Below are positions 35,634-46,549 of a stretch of DNA of 64,000 nt, in pieces; the first letter of the stretch is position 1; each line of letters starts with the position of its first letter. The notes under the pieces are model-generated. The model was not told the origin of the DNA, did not search any database, and saw only the letters and a list, made by a program, of their open reading frames with translations. This DNA comes from Limnanthes douglasii subsp. nivea (lineage: Eukaryota; Streptophyta; Magnoliopsida; Brassicales; Limnanthaceae): contig JAUPFV010000003.1 in assembly GCA_036936605.1 (NCBI GenBank), positions 152,056,997 to 152,120,996 of the forward strand, in the 5' to 3' direction. Both the position numbers and the translations under genes were made by a program.

Positions 35634-38034
35634 TTAGAACGGAGCATCACATGACCTCCTATTATGCCCCGATTTGAAACATCGACCACAACGGGACTGG
35701 CTGCTGGAAACTTCACCTCTTGATGGAATACGCTTTTTCCTCGGACGCCCAGGTCGTCTTTTAACGTTCGGGGGCATCACCACGGGCTCTCCATCATAAT
35801 CTGAAGTACTGGATTCACCAAACTCTGTTATAGCTGGTATGTTAAATGAATAGCTGGACCGGTAATTCGCAGCACTGAAAAACGGCTCAACCAACGTCAT
35901 AGGATCCTCGTTTAGAGATGCAATTGCATCCAATGCATGAGCGCATGGGAAACATTCTTGCTGCCAAGATTCGCATGTGCATTTGAAATCAAGTATGTTT
36001 ACGACCATGACTCGGTCTGACAAAACCTCAAAATAGGCGACAGAAGACTTGCAAACTAACCATGTCCGACTGCACTGTACATTATCTTTGAACATCTTGT
36101 CAAACTCGAGGCACAAATGTGTGTTCTAACTTAGGCCCTCTCCTAAACGTCGAGACATTTGAGTCATCAGAAGAGCTCTAATCCGGTCGACCAATTCAAC
36201 TATAGGCAGATGGCACAACTTTTTAATCTGGGAATTGAACGATTCAACAACGGTTGATGCCATCGCCCCGTACCGTTTGCCTTTGACATATGCCTGGGCC
36301 CATTTTTCTGGTGGCAGATTTCTTACAAAGTTGCCAATACGCTCACCGCCTTGGCGCAAAAACTGACCATAACGTTCATTAAAAAGTTCCACCGTCGGGG
36401 CATAAGCACAACTCTTAAACATCACTAGTATATTTTGTTTGTAGACTCTGTTAGTATGTTCAAGAGCTTTACTCAAGTTCTGGATAAGATGGAAGATGCA
36501 ATAAGCGTGGTAGTCAGTAGGATAAAGAGTTGCGACAGCGCTAATAATACCAGCATGGCGGTCTGAAATGAAAATTATTTGGCGCCCTAACAGATGAGGT
36601 TTTAAACTTTCCAAAAACCAAAACCAGTTATCCGAGTCTTCACTACCAAATATACCAAAAGCTACGGGGAAGAGACCTGAAACGGAAACGATAAAGTTGA
36701 AAACAGCACTACATCGACAGGGGTAACGGACCCAAATAACAATGTATATTAACATATCTATTAGACTAAGGAAATCCTGTGTAATAATCAACGTAGCACA
36801 TTATAAAATGCATAAATGGCAATGTCACATAACTAAGCTATCAATCATAAATAACTAAAACAGCACGGTATGTAACCTAATCTATTAATCAGTGCAAGAA
36901 AATCGCAATCTATGTGAACCTATCTAGCGGACTAAACGTATATTGAAACAATGGACTGGCCGTTGTTTCCATATTTTGCCACTGCTGAAAGCAACACGCC
37001 ACCATGCTTCCCTGTTAGGTGGGTTCCGTCAACGTACAGTAGAGGGCGGCAGGAATGGAAACCCTGAAGACACGCCCCAAACGCTATAAAACAGCGACGG
37101 AAAACATTGTCGGGAGCCAAATCCAAATGGTAGTCCGTAGTAATGTCACGACTTTAGAGTCTCTTGAAGTATGCTTTTAGCAATCCGAAAGAGGTATTGC
37201 TATCTCCAAATACAACACGACGGGCCTTCTCCAACGCATTCCAAGATAGACGATATGAAATGTCTAAACCGTAGTCTTGCTTGATGGTGGACTGTATAGT
37301 CTTAGCTGTTACGGATTGGCAGTTCCGTAGAGAGTCGTGAATTTCATCAGCAATCAAATCGGAGGACAGATGCCCGCTTTTCTTCTTTGTGAATACGGGA
37401 CTGCACGTATGGGTACTGAAAAATTCTTTTAATTGTCATCAAACCGGTCTTAGAATCAACAGAAGCATAAAGCCTCCATTTGCAGCCGCCCGAATCTTTG
37501 TTTACACAATAAACGGTGATCTTGCTAAAGGTATTGTGCATGTACCTAAACACAAAACCGTTCTCTAATGCATACCGGGATAAGGATAACCTCAGACCTT
37601 GAGCCAACACCGATGATAGCTTCTGCCCATCCAGTTGTAGCTAGATGCCTTTTTTGGGGGGTTAAAATGGCCAAACAGCTACTGCTTTCACCGCTAGTTC
37701 GTTGCATATGAGAGGATTCTTCGAACAGTTGAACAGGTTGTTTACGTTTAATGGCGGAGCCTTTATCAACAACATGTTCTTCGATAGGAAAACTAACACT
37801 CTTCAGACGCTCAACATCAAGGTAACATTCCAACCCAATAAAATCGGTCTCCTTATTAAACATACAATTATTCTGAGAACCGCAAGACTATGTAATGCTG
37901 TAGTTGCCTCGAACAAGCCCTTGCCATGTCTCCTCAACGTACTGTTGAAAAGACTCGTAGTTTTCGAATTCGGACAGCGGAACAATAGCTATTTCCGTCC
38001 CAAATTTGAAAATGCAAACTTTTGGTTTCGACAT
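35634..38034 (-). pseudogene. MULE transposase (VANA-like / MuDR family), decayed
   Basis: The minus-strand start at 38034 reads MSKPKVCIFKFGTEIAIV. A TAG stop follows at codon 49 (37890-37888), after which the same frame continues. Next come the MuDR-type block ENGFVFRYMHNTFSKITVYC, NKDSGGCKWRLYA, then GLDISYRLSWNALEKARRVV, and a TAA at 37156. The MULE core shows GFHSCRPLLYVDGTHLTGKH (first Asp) and IIFISDRHAGII (second Asp). A SWIM zinc finger CTCESWQQECFPCAHALDAI lies at about 36000-35925 and a C-terminal zinc knuckle CGRCFKSGHNRRSC ends at about 35640. Frameshifts are visible near 37590 and 37365, and one intron (about 36677-36955) interrupts the core. I did not place the third acidic residue. 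It is inactive in this copy. Confidence 0.85.
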
Positions 38035-38099
38035 TGTGTACCCTGAATTGTAGGAGTTTTGGTTAGTTTTTTGTAGGGCAGAGTAGAACAGCTGAATGT

Positions 38100-38660
38100 G
38101 TTACTGATATAAGTAAATGGTTGAACACATCTAGCAATATCCCGTAACTAACATATCAGGGTGTATGCATTCGTGGTCTATTTTTCAACACATCTAGCAA
38201 AATGTCATAACTAAACTATCAGAGTATATGAAGTTATGGTCTATTTTCCAACACATCTAGCAAACTATTATAGCTAACATATCAGGGTGTCTGCAGTCAG
38301 AGGAAATGGTTAAAACATCTAGCAATATCCCTTAACTAACATATCAGGGTATATGCATTCGTGGTCTATTTTCCAACACATCTAGCAACATATAATAGCT
38401 AACATATCAGGGTGTATGCAGGCATGGGATGTGGTTGAACACATCTACCAATATCCCGTAAGTAAACTATCAGGGTATATGGAGTCAGGGTGTAATTTCC
38501 AACATATCTAGCAAAATTTAATAACTAACATATCAGGGTGTCTGCAGTCAGGGGATATGGTTGAGCACGTCTAGCAATATCAAGTAACTAAAATATCAGG
38601 GTATATGCACGTCTACCTATTATAGCTAACATATCAGGGTGTATGCAGTGATCTAGCAGC
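38100..38660. repeat. Tandem array carrying the CTAGCAAT motif, about 9 units of 60-70 bp
   Basis: The unit is close to ACACATCTAGCAATATCCCG + TAACTAACATATCAGGGTGT + ATGCA and a variable tail (TCGTGGTCTATTTTCC or GTCAGGGGATATGGTTG). ACATCTAGCAA-type starts lie near 38126, 38190, 38254, 38313, 38378, 38450, 38505 and 38567, with a decayed last unit near 38610. Two alternating tail types give a higher-order pattern. It lies just upstream of the transposase start at 38034. Confidence 0.85.
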
Positions 38661-39649
38661 CTCTACCATACATTAGCAGGTGACAAATCGCAGAGTTTAA
38701 TACACACAAATCGCAACCTATATAACAGAGGTCGAAGAATGAATTTTTTTACCAGAATGTTATCGGAGCCGGTATCGATGGTTTGAATGGACCAGAACGA
38801 AGATAGTAATAGGTTTCCTGCCATTAACGTACATTATATACAAGTCTATAATCGATTTCGAAAATAGAAAACGATTTTGAAACTGAAAACTAAGGTCAGA
38901 AACTGACCTGAAAGCTGTAACGTTGAGCTCCGATAACAGTGCTTAGGAGGCTGATAAACGGTGCAAAATCAGAGGTAGGAGGCCGAGTCGACGACAAATG
39001 AATGAGCTAGGAGACTATCTCTGTAACTGACGGCGTCGAACCGGAATTCCAGAGTTCGCCGGTTATCGGAGCTAGGAGGCTGACCGTTGTTTCAAATGAA
39101 GGTGTTTATATGTAATCTTCGGTCGAGCTGGTAAGTAATAGTTGCAACAGAGCACCGGTGGAGATGGTGGGGCTGGTACGATGGTGGTTCGAAAACCGGC
39201 TGACAGTGAACGGAAGTAAGGTTCGATGGTGGTGATATTAGAATTCGTCGGTGAGTTCGCCGGTGAGTTCGTCGGTGACTTCGCCGGTGGTTAGTATGTA
39301 ATCGCCTGTGGTTAGTATGTAATCGCCGGAATAAGTGTAATCACGCCGCCGTTTTTTTGAAAGAAGAGACATTCTTGAAAAATGGGTTGTTTGTTAGGTC
39401 AGGAGAGAGGAGAGAGAGGGGCTAATAAATTCAAAATTCAAAAATAATAAAGAAGGTGCTGAAGCCAAAAGGAACCATTTTTCACAAATTAACCCTTATA
39501 TACTATGTTGAGGGTAATTATGGTATTAAAAAAATAAGGTATTAGAAGTGGATATGTTTGATGAAATGGGTAGTAAGTGAGCATTAACCCATTTTTCGGT
39601 ACTAGGTTGTAATAGGTTTGGCTAAAAGGTACTTAGTGTGTCATTTCCC
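38661..39649. other. Right subterminal region of the MULE
   Basis: Noncoding. Around 39235-39330 there is a cluster of GCCGGTGAGTTCG / TCGCCGGTGGTTAGTATGTA repeats. Read on the minus strand these give ACCGGCGA and related ACCGACGA motifs, as at the left end (6920-6985 and 27500-27560). Ends at 39649 before the right target duplication. Confidence 0.65.
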
Positions 39650-39659
39650 AATAATTAAT

Positions 39660-40012
39660 TAATTAGGAAATAATGCGATAAATAATAAATTTATAGATTT
39701 GTGAGAAGAAAGTTGAAGCTTCCAACTGCTCCACCTAACAATCACAACTGGTCTCTTTAGATACTTATTTCAACCAATCAAAAGTATATATTTTCTCGGT
39801 TTTTACCCTAATAACCAATCACAACTTGTAAGATTGGAAGCATGCACTTCAGAATTTATAGCAAAATTATGATGCTAAAGTTAAAAAAATAGAAACTTTG
39901 AGATGGTTATTAACAAAGTAATAAGTTTAAGATACACTTACAAAGTATTCTTGGCCAAGAGGTTGATTCGAAGGCACGTAAAGATCTTTGAAATTTTCAA
40001 CTTCGGGAAATT
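39660..40012. other. MULE right flank
   Basis: AT-rich host or older transposon DNA. Nothing further identified. Confidence 0.5.
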
Positions 40013-40168
40013 TTGTTTTTATATTAGGGATTCTTTTTCCGTTCAATTGTTATGAGAGCCTGTGTTGCAGATCACTCGAACGCAAATACGAAGAAGCAGA
40101 GGGTTTCAATCCTACATTTTTAAAGAAGCAGAAGGATTAAATCCTACTTTCTAAAGAAACAGATACAT
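40013..40168 (+). mobile_element. Fragment of the TRIM-like Copia element (LTR end, primer site, start of interior)
   Basis: Matches 395-545: the LTR end TTTTTCCGTTCA, a primer site with one more change (TGTTATGAGAGC, 40048-40059), and the interior with GAAGCAGAGGGTTTCAATCC. Neither complete LTR nor polypurine tract is present. It is a third, independent remnant of the family at 1-755. Confidence 0.8.
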
Positions 40169-40515
40169 TCTTCCCATAATTTGGATCTTGCTTCTCTTCT
40201 TTTGGAAATTCGATAAGTAAGAGGAGTCGGTCCAGAGTGATGATATATCTTTATCTTGCTGGAATTTACTTTATTGATATCCGACCTATGGTACAAAACT
40301 CAGTAAACAGAAAAGGGTTGCAACGAAGTAATAAATACACATTAGAAGATAAAACAACTTAAGAAGTGTTACTTATACTAACCTCCAATTTCTTATTGTT
40401 AAACTTAATTAGGTATCCCAAATATGAAATAGTTACAAGTATTAAAGATAATTTATGTGAAAGCCAAATTAATAGAACTAAACAAAGCTCAACAATCAAT
40501 TTAAAAAAATTATTA

Positions 40516-42250
40516 CCTTAAATTTGTCAGAATTGAAATGCTCGCAAAGGTATATCTGGTCGTGCATATTTTCACCAAGCATCTCGATAAGTGGATTGGC
40601 TATTGCATCCTCCTTATCTTTCCATAATTTGTAGTGTGCATGAAGCATGCATTTCCAATCAGCATATCGTGATCTGAAATAGCGGTTAATGCTATTTGCA
40701 GTATCACTATGCTAAAAATTAATAACAAAGGTATCCTACAAAAAAAACATCAAATATCATATAGTTAGCTAACTCAAATTTTATTCGTTACGTGTTGTTA
40801 TGAATCCATTCTCAAATATCTTAACTAACATTTAAACTAAAACTTGTTAACAAAATTAGAATAGAACTAGTTAGTTTTCTAAGTCAATTTAAGATTTAAA
40901 GACCATCCAAAATTCCCTTTCTCGTTTCCTTCTCACTTTCTTGCAATACTTGGAGAAGCAATTGATTTCATCCAAAATAATAGTAGAAAGAAGCGATACA
41001 TATTAGAAAAAAAGATACAAGTTACAATACAAGAACATCAAAAAATGCTTCTACAGTATCTAAATGAATGTGTGGTGCTTCTGTAGAGTGGTGTGTGTAG
41101 GATGAGTTCAAAAAGATTGAGAAGGTTCAAGGCATTGACGTTGGTTGTGAAGAAAGTGTTGAGCCAAGGTGCTGCAGTGGAATTTCTAGTGGCTTATACA
41201 AGGATTCAAGACTCGATCCACTAATACACAGAACATCAAAAATTTCGAAAAGTACTTGTAACTGTGCCTACAAAGACATCTGGAGCTACTTAATTTTCCT
41301 ATAGGTCTATAGAAATACAAAACAATTCCTGTAACTGTGCCTACAAAGGTATTTGGATCTACTTGATTCTTATTTAGTTTTAAGTTGATATAAATACAAA
41401 AAATGTTTTTATCTCAAATAAAAACAACTAAAAGCTGTTAACAATTAAAAATATTGAGAAGGTTCAAGGCATTGGAGTTGGTTTTGAAGAAAGTGCTGAG
41501 CCAAGCTGCTGCAGCGGAATTTCTAGTGGCTTATACAAGGATTTAAGACTCGATCCACCAATACGCAGAATATCAAAAATTACGAAAAGTACTGGTAACT
41601 GTGCCTACAAAGACATCTGGATCTACTTAATTTTCCTGTAGGTCTATAGAAATACATAGAAATGCATGTAACTGTGCCTATAAAGGTATCTGGATCTACT
41701 TGATTCTTGTTTAGTTTTAAGCTGATATAAATACAAAAAATGTTTTTATCTCGAATAAAAAAAAACTAAAAGCTGTTAACAATTAAAAAAAATGCAGAAA
41801 TCATATATTTTAACATACTTGTAGCGTCTGAAAATAATGTTAAATCGAAAACCATTGTTACCTGAAGCAGCTCATACATCATATCTTCTGGAATTTCTTT
41901 CCATGACCGTGCCATCGTTGGACATCTTGTCCGGACTATGACCCCAATTACATGAGATATGTCATAGTCTAACTCTTGCGTTGCCGCTCCTTTATGAATC
42001 TCGGAATACTTGTATTCGACACGTGGTTTTTCTTGATAATCTGAGGGCACGATATTTTCCACGCTTTTTTTTGCCACTGTAAGTGAATTGACAGGTCCAC
42101 TATATGCAGATAAAGCTTTGGGACGTGCACTAAAGACCAGTTTTTATTCAGGAAAAACCAATCCCTCTGATGCAGGAGTCTCAGGAGTAGTGTCAGATCA
42201 CATGACGCGATCAGAGTTTGTAAGAAATGGTAGTATTATTGCTAAAACTC
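40516..42250 (-). pseudogene. Transposase_24-type (plant Ptta/En/Spm-associated) gene fragment
   Basis: Minus-strand exon at about 42250-41865 reads AKKSVENIVPSDYQEKPRVE and TMARSWKEIPEDMMYELLQ before a GTAACA donor. An upstream TAA-type stop (LVFPE*KLVFSARP) breaks the frame near 42145. A second exon at 40713-40516 reads SINRYFRSRYADWKCMLHAH, then NMHDQIYLCEHFNSDKF before GTAATA. The R.R.W..IP.....L and W...LC..F.S..F pattern with a Y.DWK.LH.H. block is that of the plant Transposase_24 family found near En/Spm elements. The roughly 1.15 kb between the two exons contains a 337-bp tandem duplication. Downstream exons are not found. Confidence 0.65.
41116..41790. repeat. 337-bp direct tandem duplication
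   Basis: ATTGAGAAGGTTCAAGGCAT starts at 41116 and again at 41453. The two copies are collinear to their ends (AACTAAAAGCTGTTAACAAT) with scattered substitutions and small indels. Within each copy the phrase GTAACTGTGCCTACAAAG is itself repeated. It lies in the presumed intron of the Transposase_24 relic. Confidence 0.9.
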
Positions 42251-43560
42251 CTGATAAATATCAAATTAATTCAACTATATTCTATTAAGTCAAAATTATT
42301 ACAAAGGTATCTTACATTACTAATCGCAATCATTATGTAATAATCAAGCATTATTGAAAACTTCTCATAGGAAATTCAGTTCAGTATAAAGGAAAGCTAG
42401 AATAACAAATACGTGATATATGAACTTACTAAAATATAACATTATTCTGTTCTATTGCAAGTCAAATTAGAGACTACCGTATGACCTACTCAGCCTACTG
42501 ATATGGCGACCACCATATAAACCTACTGCTATGAACCTGAACCTATTGTTATGAACCTGAATCTATCGATACAAATGTACAAATATGAACCTACTTATAT
42601 AAATCTAGTGATGTGAACCTACTAGTATGGAGACTATCGTACGGATGCGCTAATGTATCTAAAATTAGGGCCGGATCTGATAGACTCTTTGTCTCACCCA
42701 AAGTTGACTCATCTGGAATTCTGCCGCCCTGCATATTAGCTATACTTTCAATACATTTTTAGGACTTGTAAATGTCTAACTACTATATCCAATGCTTTAT
42801 GGTATCTGCGGTGAAGCATATTTTCAATAGGAAAAAAGTTTCAAAGCTCAATGGAACCCTGTAGATGTGGCTAGAGACTCTTGCAATGCTGCAAAAATGG
42901 AAAGTCCTAGCACAGTTCTATCAAATAAAGGTTAATTATCCTTAGTAAACAATACTTTAATACTTTACTCCTGTTTTCCAACTCCGTTGATAGGATTATA
43001 TTAACATTATTTACAATGTACATAATCTAACGAGGCTCATCCGATCCCTGACATTAAGTGTTTTATAAGGCGTGAAGCTCTTACTACAAAAAGTGAAGCA
43101 CCTCATAAAGTTGAAGTAAAAACTTCTAAGGCTATAAGATTATGATGTTCAATTGCAAGTAAGCAAACAATGTGAAAAAGAAATCAACTTTAAACATGCA
43201 TTTGTCTCAATTACTATACAGAATTGATGTCGTCCAGCAAAATGCTCACGTTTCTATTAGGTTCTCTTCCTCCAACTACGAATCAACACAAAATGCTCAC
43301 TTTCTATTAGGTTCTCCAGCTACGAATCCTTCTCTCTGGCAGGAGAAATTTAGCGAACAAAAATTGGGAGAAAAGAGAAAAAATGAAAAAAGAGGTTTAC
43401 GAGAGGATAGGTAGATAAAAAGACCCACGTCTGGAGTATTTAATGAAAACAAGAAACTATTATTATACACTTTAAAAGAAAATTTCAATTGTTGGCGCAA
43501 AATTTTCAATTCTTGACGCAAAATTTCAAAGTATAATAAGGAAAGCGAGGGAAAGAAATT
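42251..43560. other. Noncoding stretch with a short GAACCTACT repeat
   Basis: 42475-42650 contains many variants of TATGAACCTACTGATATG, spaced 15-25 bp apart (for example near 42515, 42530, 42588 and 42612). The rest, including the open frames near 43172-43520, has no recognisable domain. Confidence 0.5.
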
Positions 43561-44120
43561 ATAATATCAAGGGATAAATTTCTTTTTTTTCTAATAACAT
43601 TTGATTACTATAGCTCATCCTTTTATTAATTAAAAAGTTATTTGTTTAAAAGTGAAGATATTAATTTAATACCAATTTTAGAAATATTTTTTCTAATTTA
43701 TAATTATTTTTTAGGATATTTATTTTACAAAATATCAATTTTTTTTAATGAACCTAATAATTTTAGATTGGGTTGAATGGTAATTACTATATCATATAAA
43801 AGTATTATTCAAATTTTTTATTCCAAACTCTAAAAGTATATAAATAATTTTTTTTATCTTTTCGATTCTTTATTTAAAATTTCTTGAAATTTTTTAAAAT
43901 AAAATTTGATATAAATTACTGAACTTACCACTTGTATTTTTAATTTTGTATGAAAACTTAAAGATGATTGATTATATCTTATTCAATATAGTCTGTGTAT
44001 TTAATTAATAGCTTAGACTAGTGTTGTTTTATTTAGCAAAATCAATCTTAATATCAATTTTATATAAAAACGCTAGTAAGATCTTAAATAACTAATAAAG
44101 TTATCAACATTATAAAATAA
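43561..44120. other. AT-rich spacer
   Basis: No gene or ordered repeat seen. Confidence 0.5.
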
Positions 44121-44124
44121 AATT

Positions 44125-44420
44125 TGTTTAAATTTAGATTTGCTTTGTTCTTCGACCTCAAACTGTTTGGTTTTTTATTTGTGTTGAGATCAAATTCTAA
44201 AAAACAAAAGACTTCGTAATTCAAACAGTCCTATATTTTTTTCGATGATATTTTATTATTTTGGTATAACATTTGACAAGGATTTCTCGTATCACTTTAC
44301 ATCATGGTTTAATTGTTTTTATCATTTATGAACATAGTATATATCGACTATTTTGACAATTTGTTTTATAACTTTCGTGATGATGTTTACATATGGTTTG
44401 TATATATATATATATATAAT
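44125..44420. repeat. Peptide-locus intergenic module with empty SINE site
   Basis: Carries GTTTAAATTTAGATTTGCTT through ATCATGGTTTAATTGTTTTT. The SINE target GGATTTCTCGTATCACTTTA (44281-44300) is uninterrupted. Confidence 0.8.
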
Positions 44421-44813
44421 TTGTCTAATAGTTATCTTTTAAATTAAAACACACTTCCGCATTTATGAACATAGTATATATCGACTATTATGAACATAGT
44501 AATTCTCGTATTTACTTTTGTGATTATTAAGTTATTTGATATTTTTTAAAATTCTATGTATACGTATATTTTTTAAATCATTTGTCTTTGTATATTTTTT
44601 GATCGGGTGCAAAATTACAGCAAGGATGAGAATTATGAATCAAAAACCATTAAATCATCGCATTATTGGTTAAAAATTTAGAATAAAATTAAAAATAAAT
44701 AAAAAATCATAAATTTAATCCATGATTATATAGATTAATATGTGTACAGTGACGTCCGTTGTTGAGGATCTTGTCGTTAATTGGATGTGCTTGGAACTGC
44801 TGCTTTCTAAACA

Positions 44814-45525
44814 CTAACTAAGATGCGATGTTCGTGGATGGGTATTGTGACTCTTATTAGATCCGCCTTGAACTGTTCTTTTTGAAACAGTAAGATGCGC
44901 GGTTGGTGGATGAGTGTTGTGACCCTTATTGCGTCCTCCTAGAACTGTTCTTTTTGAAGCAGTAAGATGCGCTGTTGGTGGATGGGTGTTGTGACTCTTA
45001 TCAGGTCCCCCTGGAACTGTTCTTTTTGAAACAGTAAGATGCGCGGTTGGTGGATGAGTGTTGTGACCCTTATTGGGTCCTCCTGGAACTGTTCTTTTTG
45101 AAACAGTAAGATTCGCTGTTTGTGGATGGGTATTGTGACTCTTATCAGGTCCGCCTGGAACTGTTCTTTTTGAAAACAGTAAGATGCGCGGTTGGTGGAT
45201 GAGTGTTGTGACCCTTATTGGGTCCTCCTGAAACTGTTCTTTTTGACACAGAAAGATGCGCTTTTGGTGGATGGGTGTTGTGACTCTTATCAGGTCCGCC
45301 TGGAACTATTCTTTTTGAAACAGTAAGATGCGTGGTTGGTAAATGATTGTTGTGACCCTTATTAGGTCCTCCTCGAACTGTTCTTTTTGAAACAGTAAGA
45401 TGCGGCCTCGTATATGCTTGAGATAATATCATTTTTGCTTTATCCATCAAAGCATGATGCTTCTTTGTTGGATACGCCTGGATACCTCTACTCCTACAGC
45501 ACCAAGACACATAAAGTATCAGCAT
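44814..45525 (-). pseudogene. CLE/IDA-like peptide polyprotein gene 1 (8 units, frameshifted)
   Basis: The likely start is the ATG at 45525: MLILYVSWCCRSRGIQAYPT. Its upstream part is not the signal-peptide sequence of the paralogues but the intergenic module, so the 5' end was replaced by rearrangement at codon 1. Eight 24-residue units follow. Their 12-residue cores are RTVRGGPNKGHN, RIVPGGPDKSHN, RTVSGGPNKGHN, then after a one-base insertion near 45176 (TTTTC for TTTC) RTVPGGPDKSHN, RTVPGGPNKGHN, RTVPGGPDKSHN, RTVLGGRNKGHN and RTVQGGSNKSHN. The last ends HLS and stop. The linker THPPTAHLTVSK ends in a basic SKR site before each core. Family role: secreted peptide hormone precursor. The frameshift separates units 1-3 from 4-8. 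Confidence 0.8.
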
Positions 45526-45900
45526 TATAAAATAAAATTTGTTTAAATTTAGATTTTCTTTGTTCTCGGACCTCAAACTGTTTGGTTTTTTATTTGTGTT
45601 GAGATCAAATTCTAAAAAACAAAAGACTTCGTAATTCAAACAGTCCTATATCTTTTTCGATGATATTTTATTATTTTGGTATCACATTTGACAAGGATTT
45701 ATCGTATCACTTTACATCATGGTTTAATTGTTTTTATCATATATGAACATAGTATATATCGACTATTATGAACATAGTATTTCTCGTATTTACTTTTGTG
45801 ATTATTAAGTTATTTTATATTTTTTAAAATTCTATGTATATGTATATTTTTTAAATCATTTGTCTTTGTATATTTTTTGATCGGGTGCAAAATTACAGCA
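45526..45900. repeat. Peptide-locus intergenic module, fused to gene 1
   Basis: Same module as 44125-44420, with the SINE target slightly changed (GGATTTATCGTATCAC) and empty. On the minus strand a frame stays open from 45639 into gene 1, so a fused protein with about 38 extra N-terminal residues is possible if a non-ATG start is used. Confidence 0.7.
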
Positions 45901-46098
45901 AGGATTAGAATTATGAATCAGAAACCATTAAATCTTCGCATTATTCATTAAAAATTTAGAATAAAATTAAAAATAAATAAAAAAGCATATATTTAATCCA
46001 TGATTATATAGATTAATATGTGTACAGTGCCGTCCGTTGTCCGTTGTTGAGGATCTTGTCGTTAATTGGATGCGCTTGGAACTGCTGCTTTCTAAACA

Positions 46099-46479
46099 CT
46101 AACTAAGATGCGCTGTTGGTGGATGGGTATTGTGACTCTTATCAGATCCGCCTTGAACTGTTCTTTTTGAAACAGTAAGATGCGCGGTTGGTGGATGAGT
46201 GTTGTGATCCTTATTGGGTCCTCCTGGAACTGTTATTTTTTAAACAGTAAGATGCGCGGTTAGTGGATGAGTGTTATGACCCTTATTGGGTTCTCCTGGA
46301 ACTGTTCTTTTTGAAACTGTAAGATGCGGCCTCGTATATGCTTGAGATAATATCATTTTTGCTTTATCCATCAAAGCATGATGCTTCTTTGTTGGATACG
46401 CCTGGATACCTCTACTCTGACAGAACCAAGACACAGAAAGTATCAGCACTAAACATAACAAAAGGTTAAGATTATCCAT
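46099..46479 (-). pseudogene. CLE/IDA-like peptide polyprotein gene 2 (3 units, stop after the first)
   Basis: The start at 46479 gives an intact signal peptide, MDNLNLLLCLVLILSVSW then FCQSRGIQA, followed by the spacer YPTKKHHALMDKAKMILSQA. Unit 1 is RTVPGEPNKGHN. The next linker ends LTV and TAA where paralogues have TCA (Ser), near 46240. Beyond it are ITVPGGPNKDHN and RTVQGGSDKSHN with the usual HLS end. As it stands the gene could still make a 79-residue single-motif precursor, which is the normal length and layout of a one-domain CLE gene, so it may not be dead. Confidence 0.75.
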
Positions 46480-46533
46480 TTGTATCCTCTACGTTTTAGA
46501 CTTAGTTTATAGTATATATATGAAATACATTCG

Positions 46534-46546
46534 TCTTATATTTATA
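46534..46546 (-). promoter_or_regulatory. TATA box of gene 2
   Basis: CTATAAATATAAG on the minus strand, about 55 bp upstream of the ATG. The same element occurs upstream of gene 5 (about 53106-53118) and, slightly changed, of the inverted pseudogene (19491). Confidence 0.6.
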
Positions 46547-46549
46547 GTT

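Larger units (their letters stand above)
27230..39649. mobile_element. VANDAL-like Mutator-type element, complete end to end (12.4 kb)
   Basis: Both ends are flanked by the nine bases AATAATTAA (27221-27229 and 39650-39658), the target-duplication length of MULEs. The left end reads GAGGAAAGTACCCCTAAATA and the right end, reverse-complemented, GGGAAATGACACACTAAGTA. They share GGAAA and a CTAARTACC stretch, so terminal inverted repeats are short and imperfect. Inside are a ULP1-like gene on the plus strand (28371-33354), a short acidic frame (34500-34864) and a MuDR/MULE transposase relic on the minus strand (35634-38034), arranged convergently. Subterminal regions at both ends carry ACCGGCGA-type motifs. 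Weak terminal repeats, a DUF1985/ULP1 gene and motif-rich noncoding DNA match Arabidopsis VANDAL elements. All genes here are broken. Confidence 0.85.

Noticed and set aside
43172..43521. Overlapping frames on both strands
   Set aside because: Short, low complexity, no motif, no homologous support in the window.
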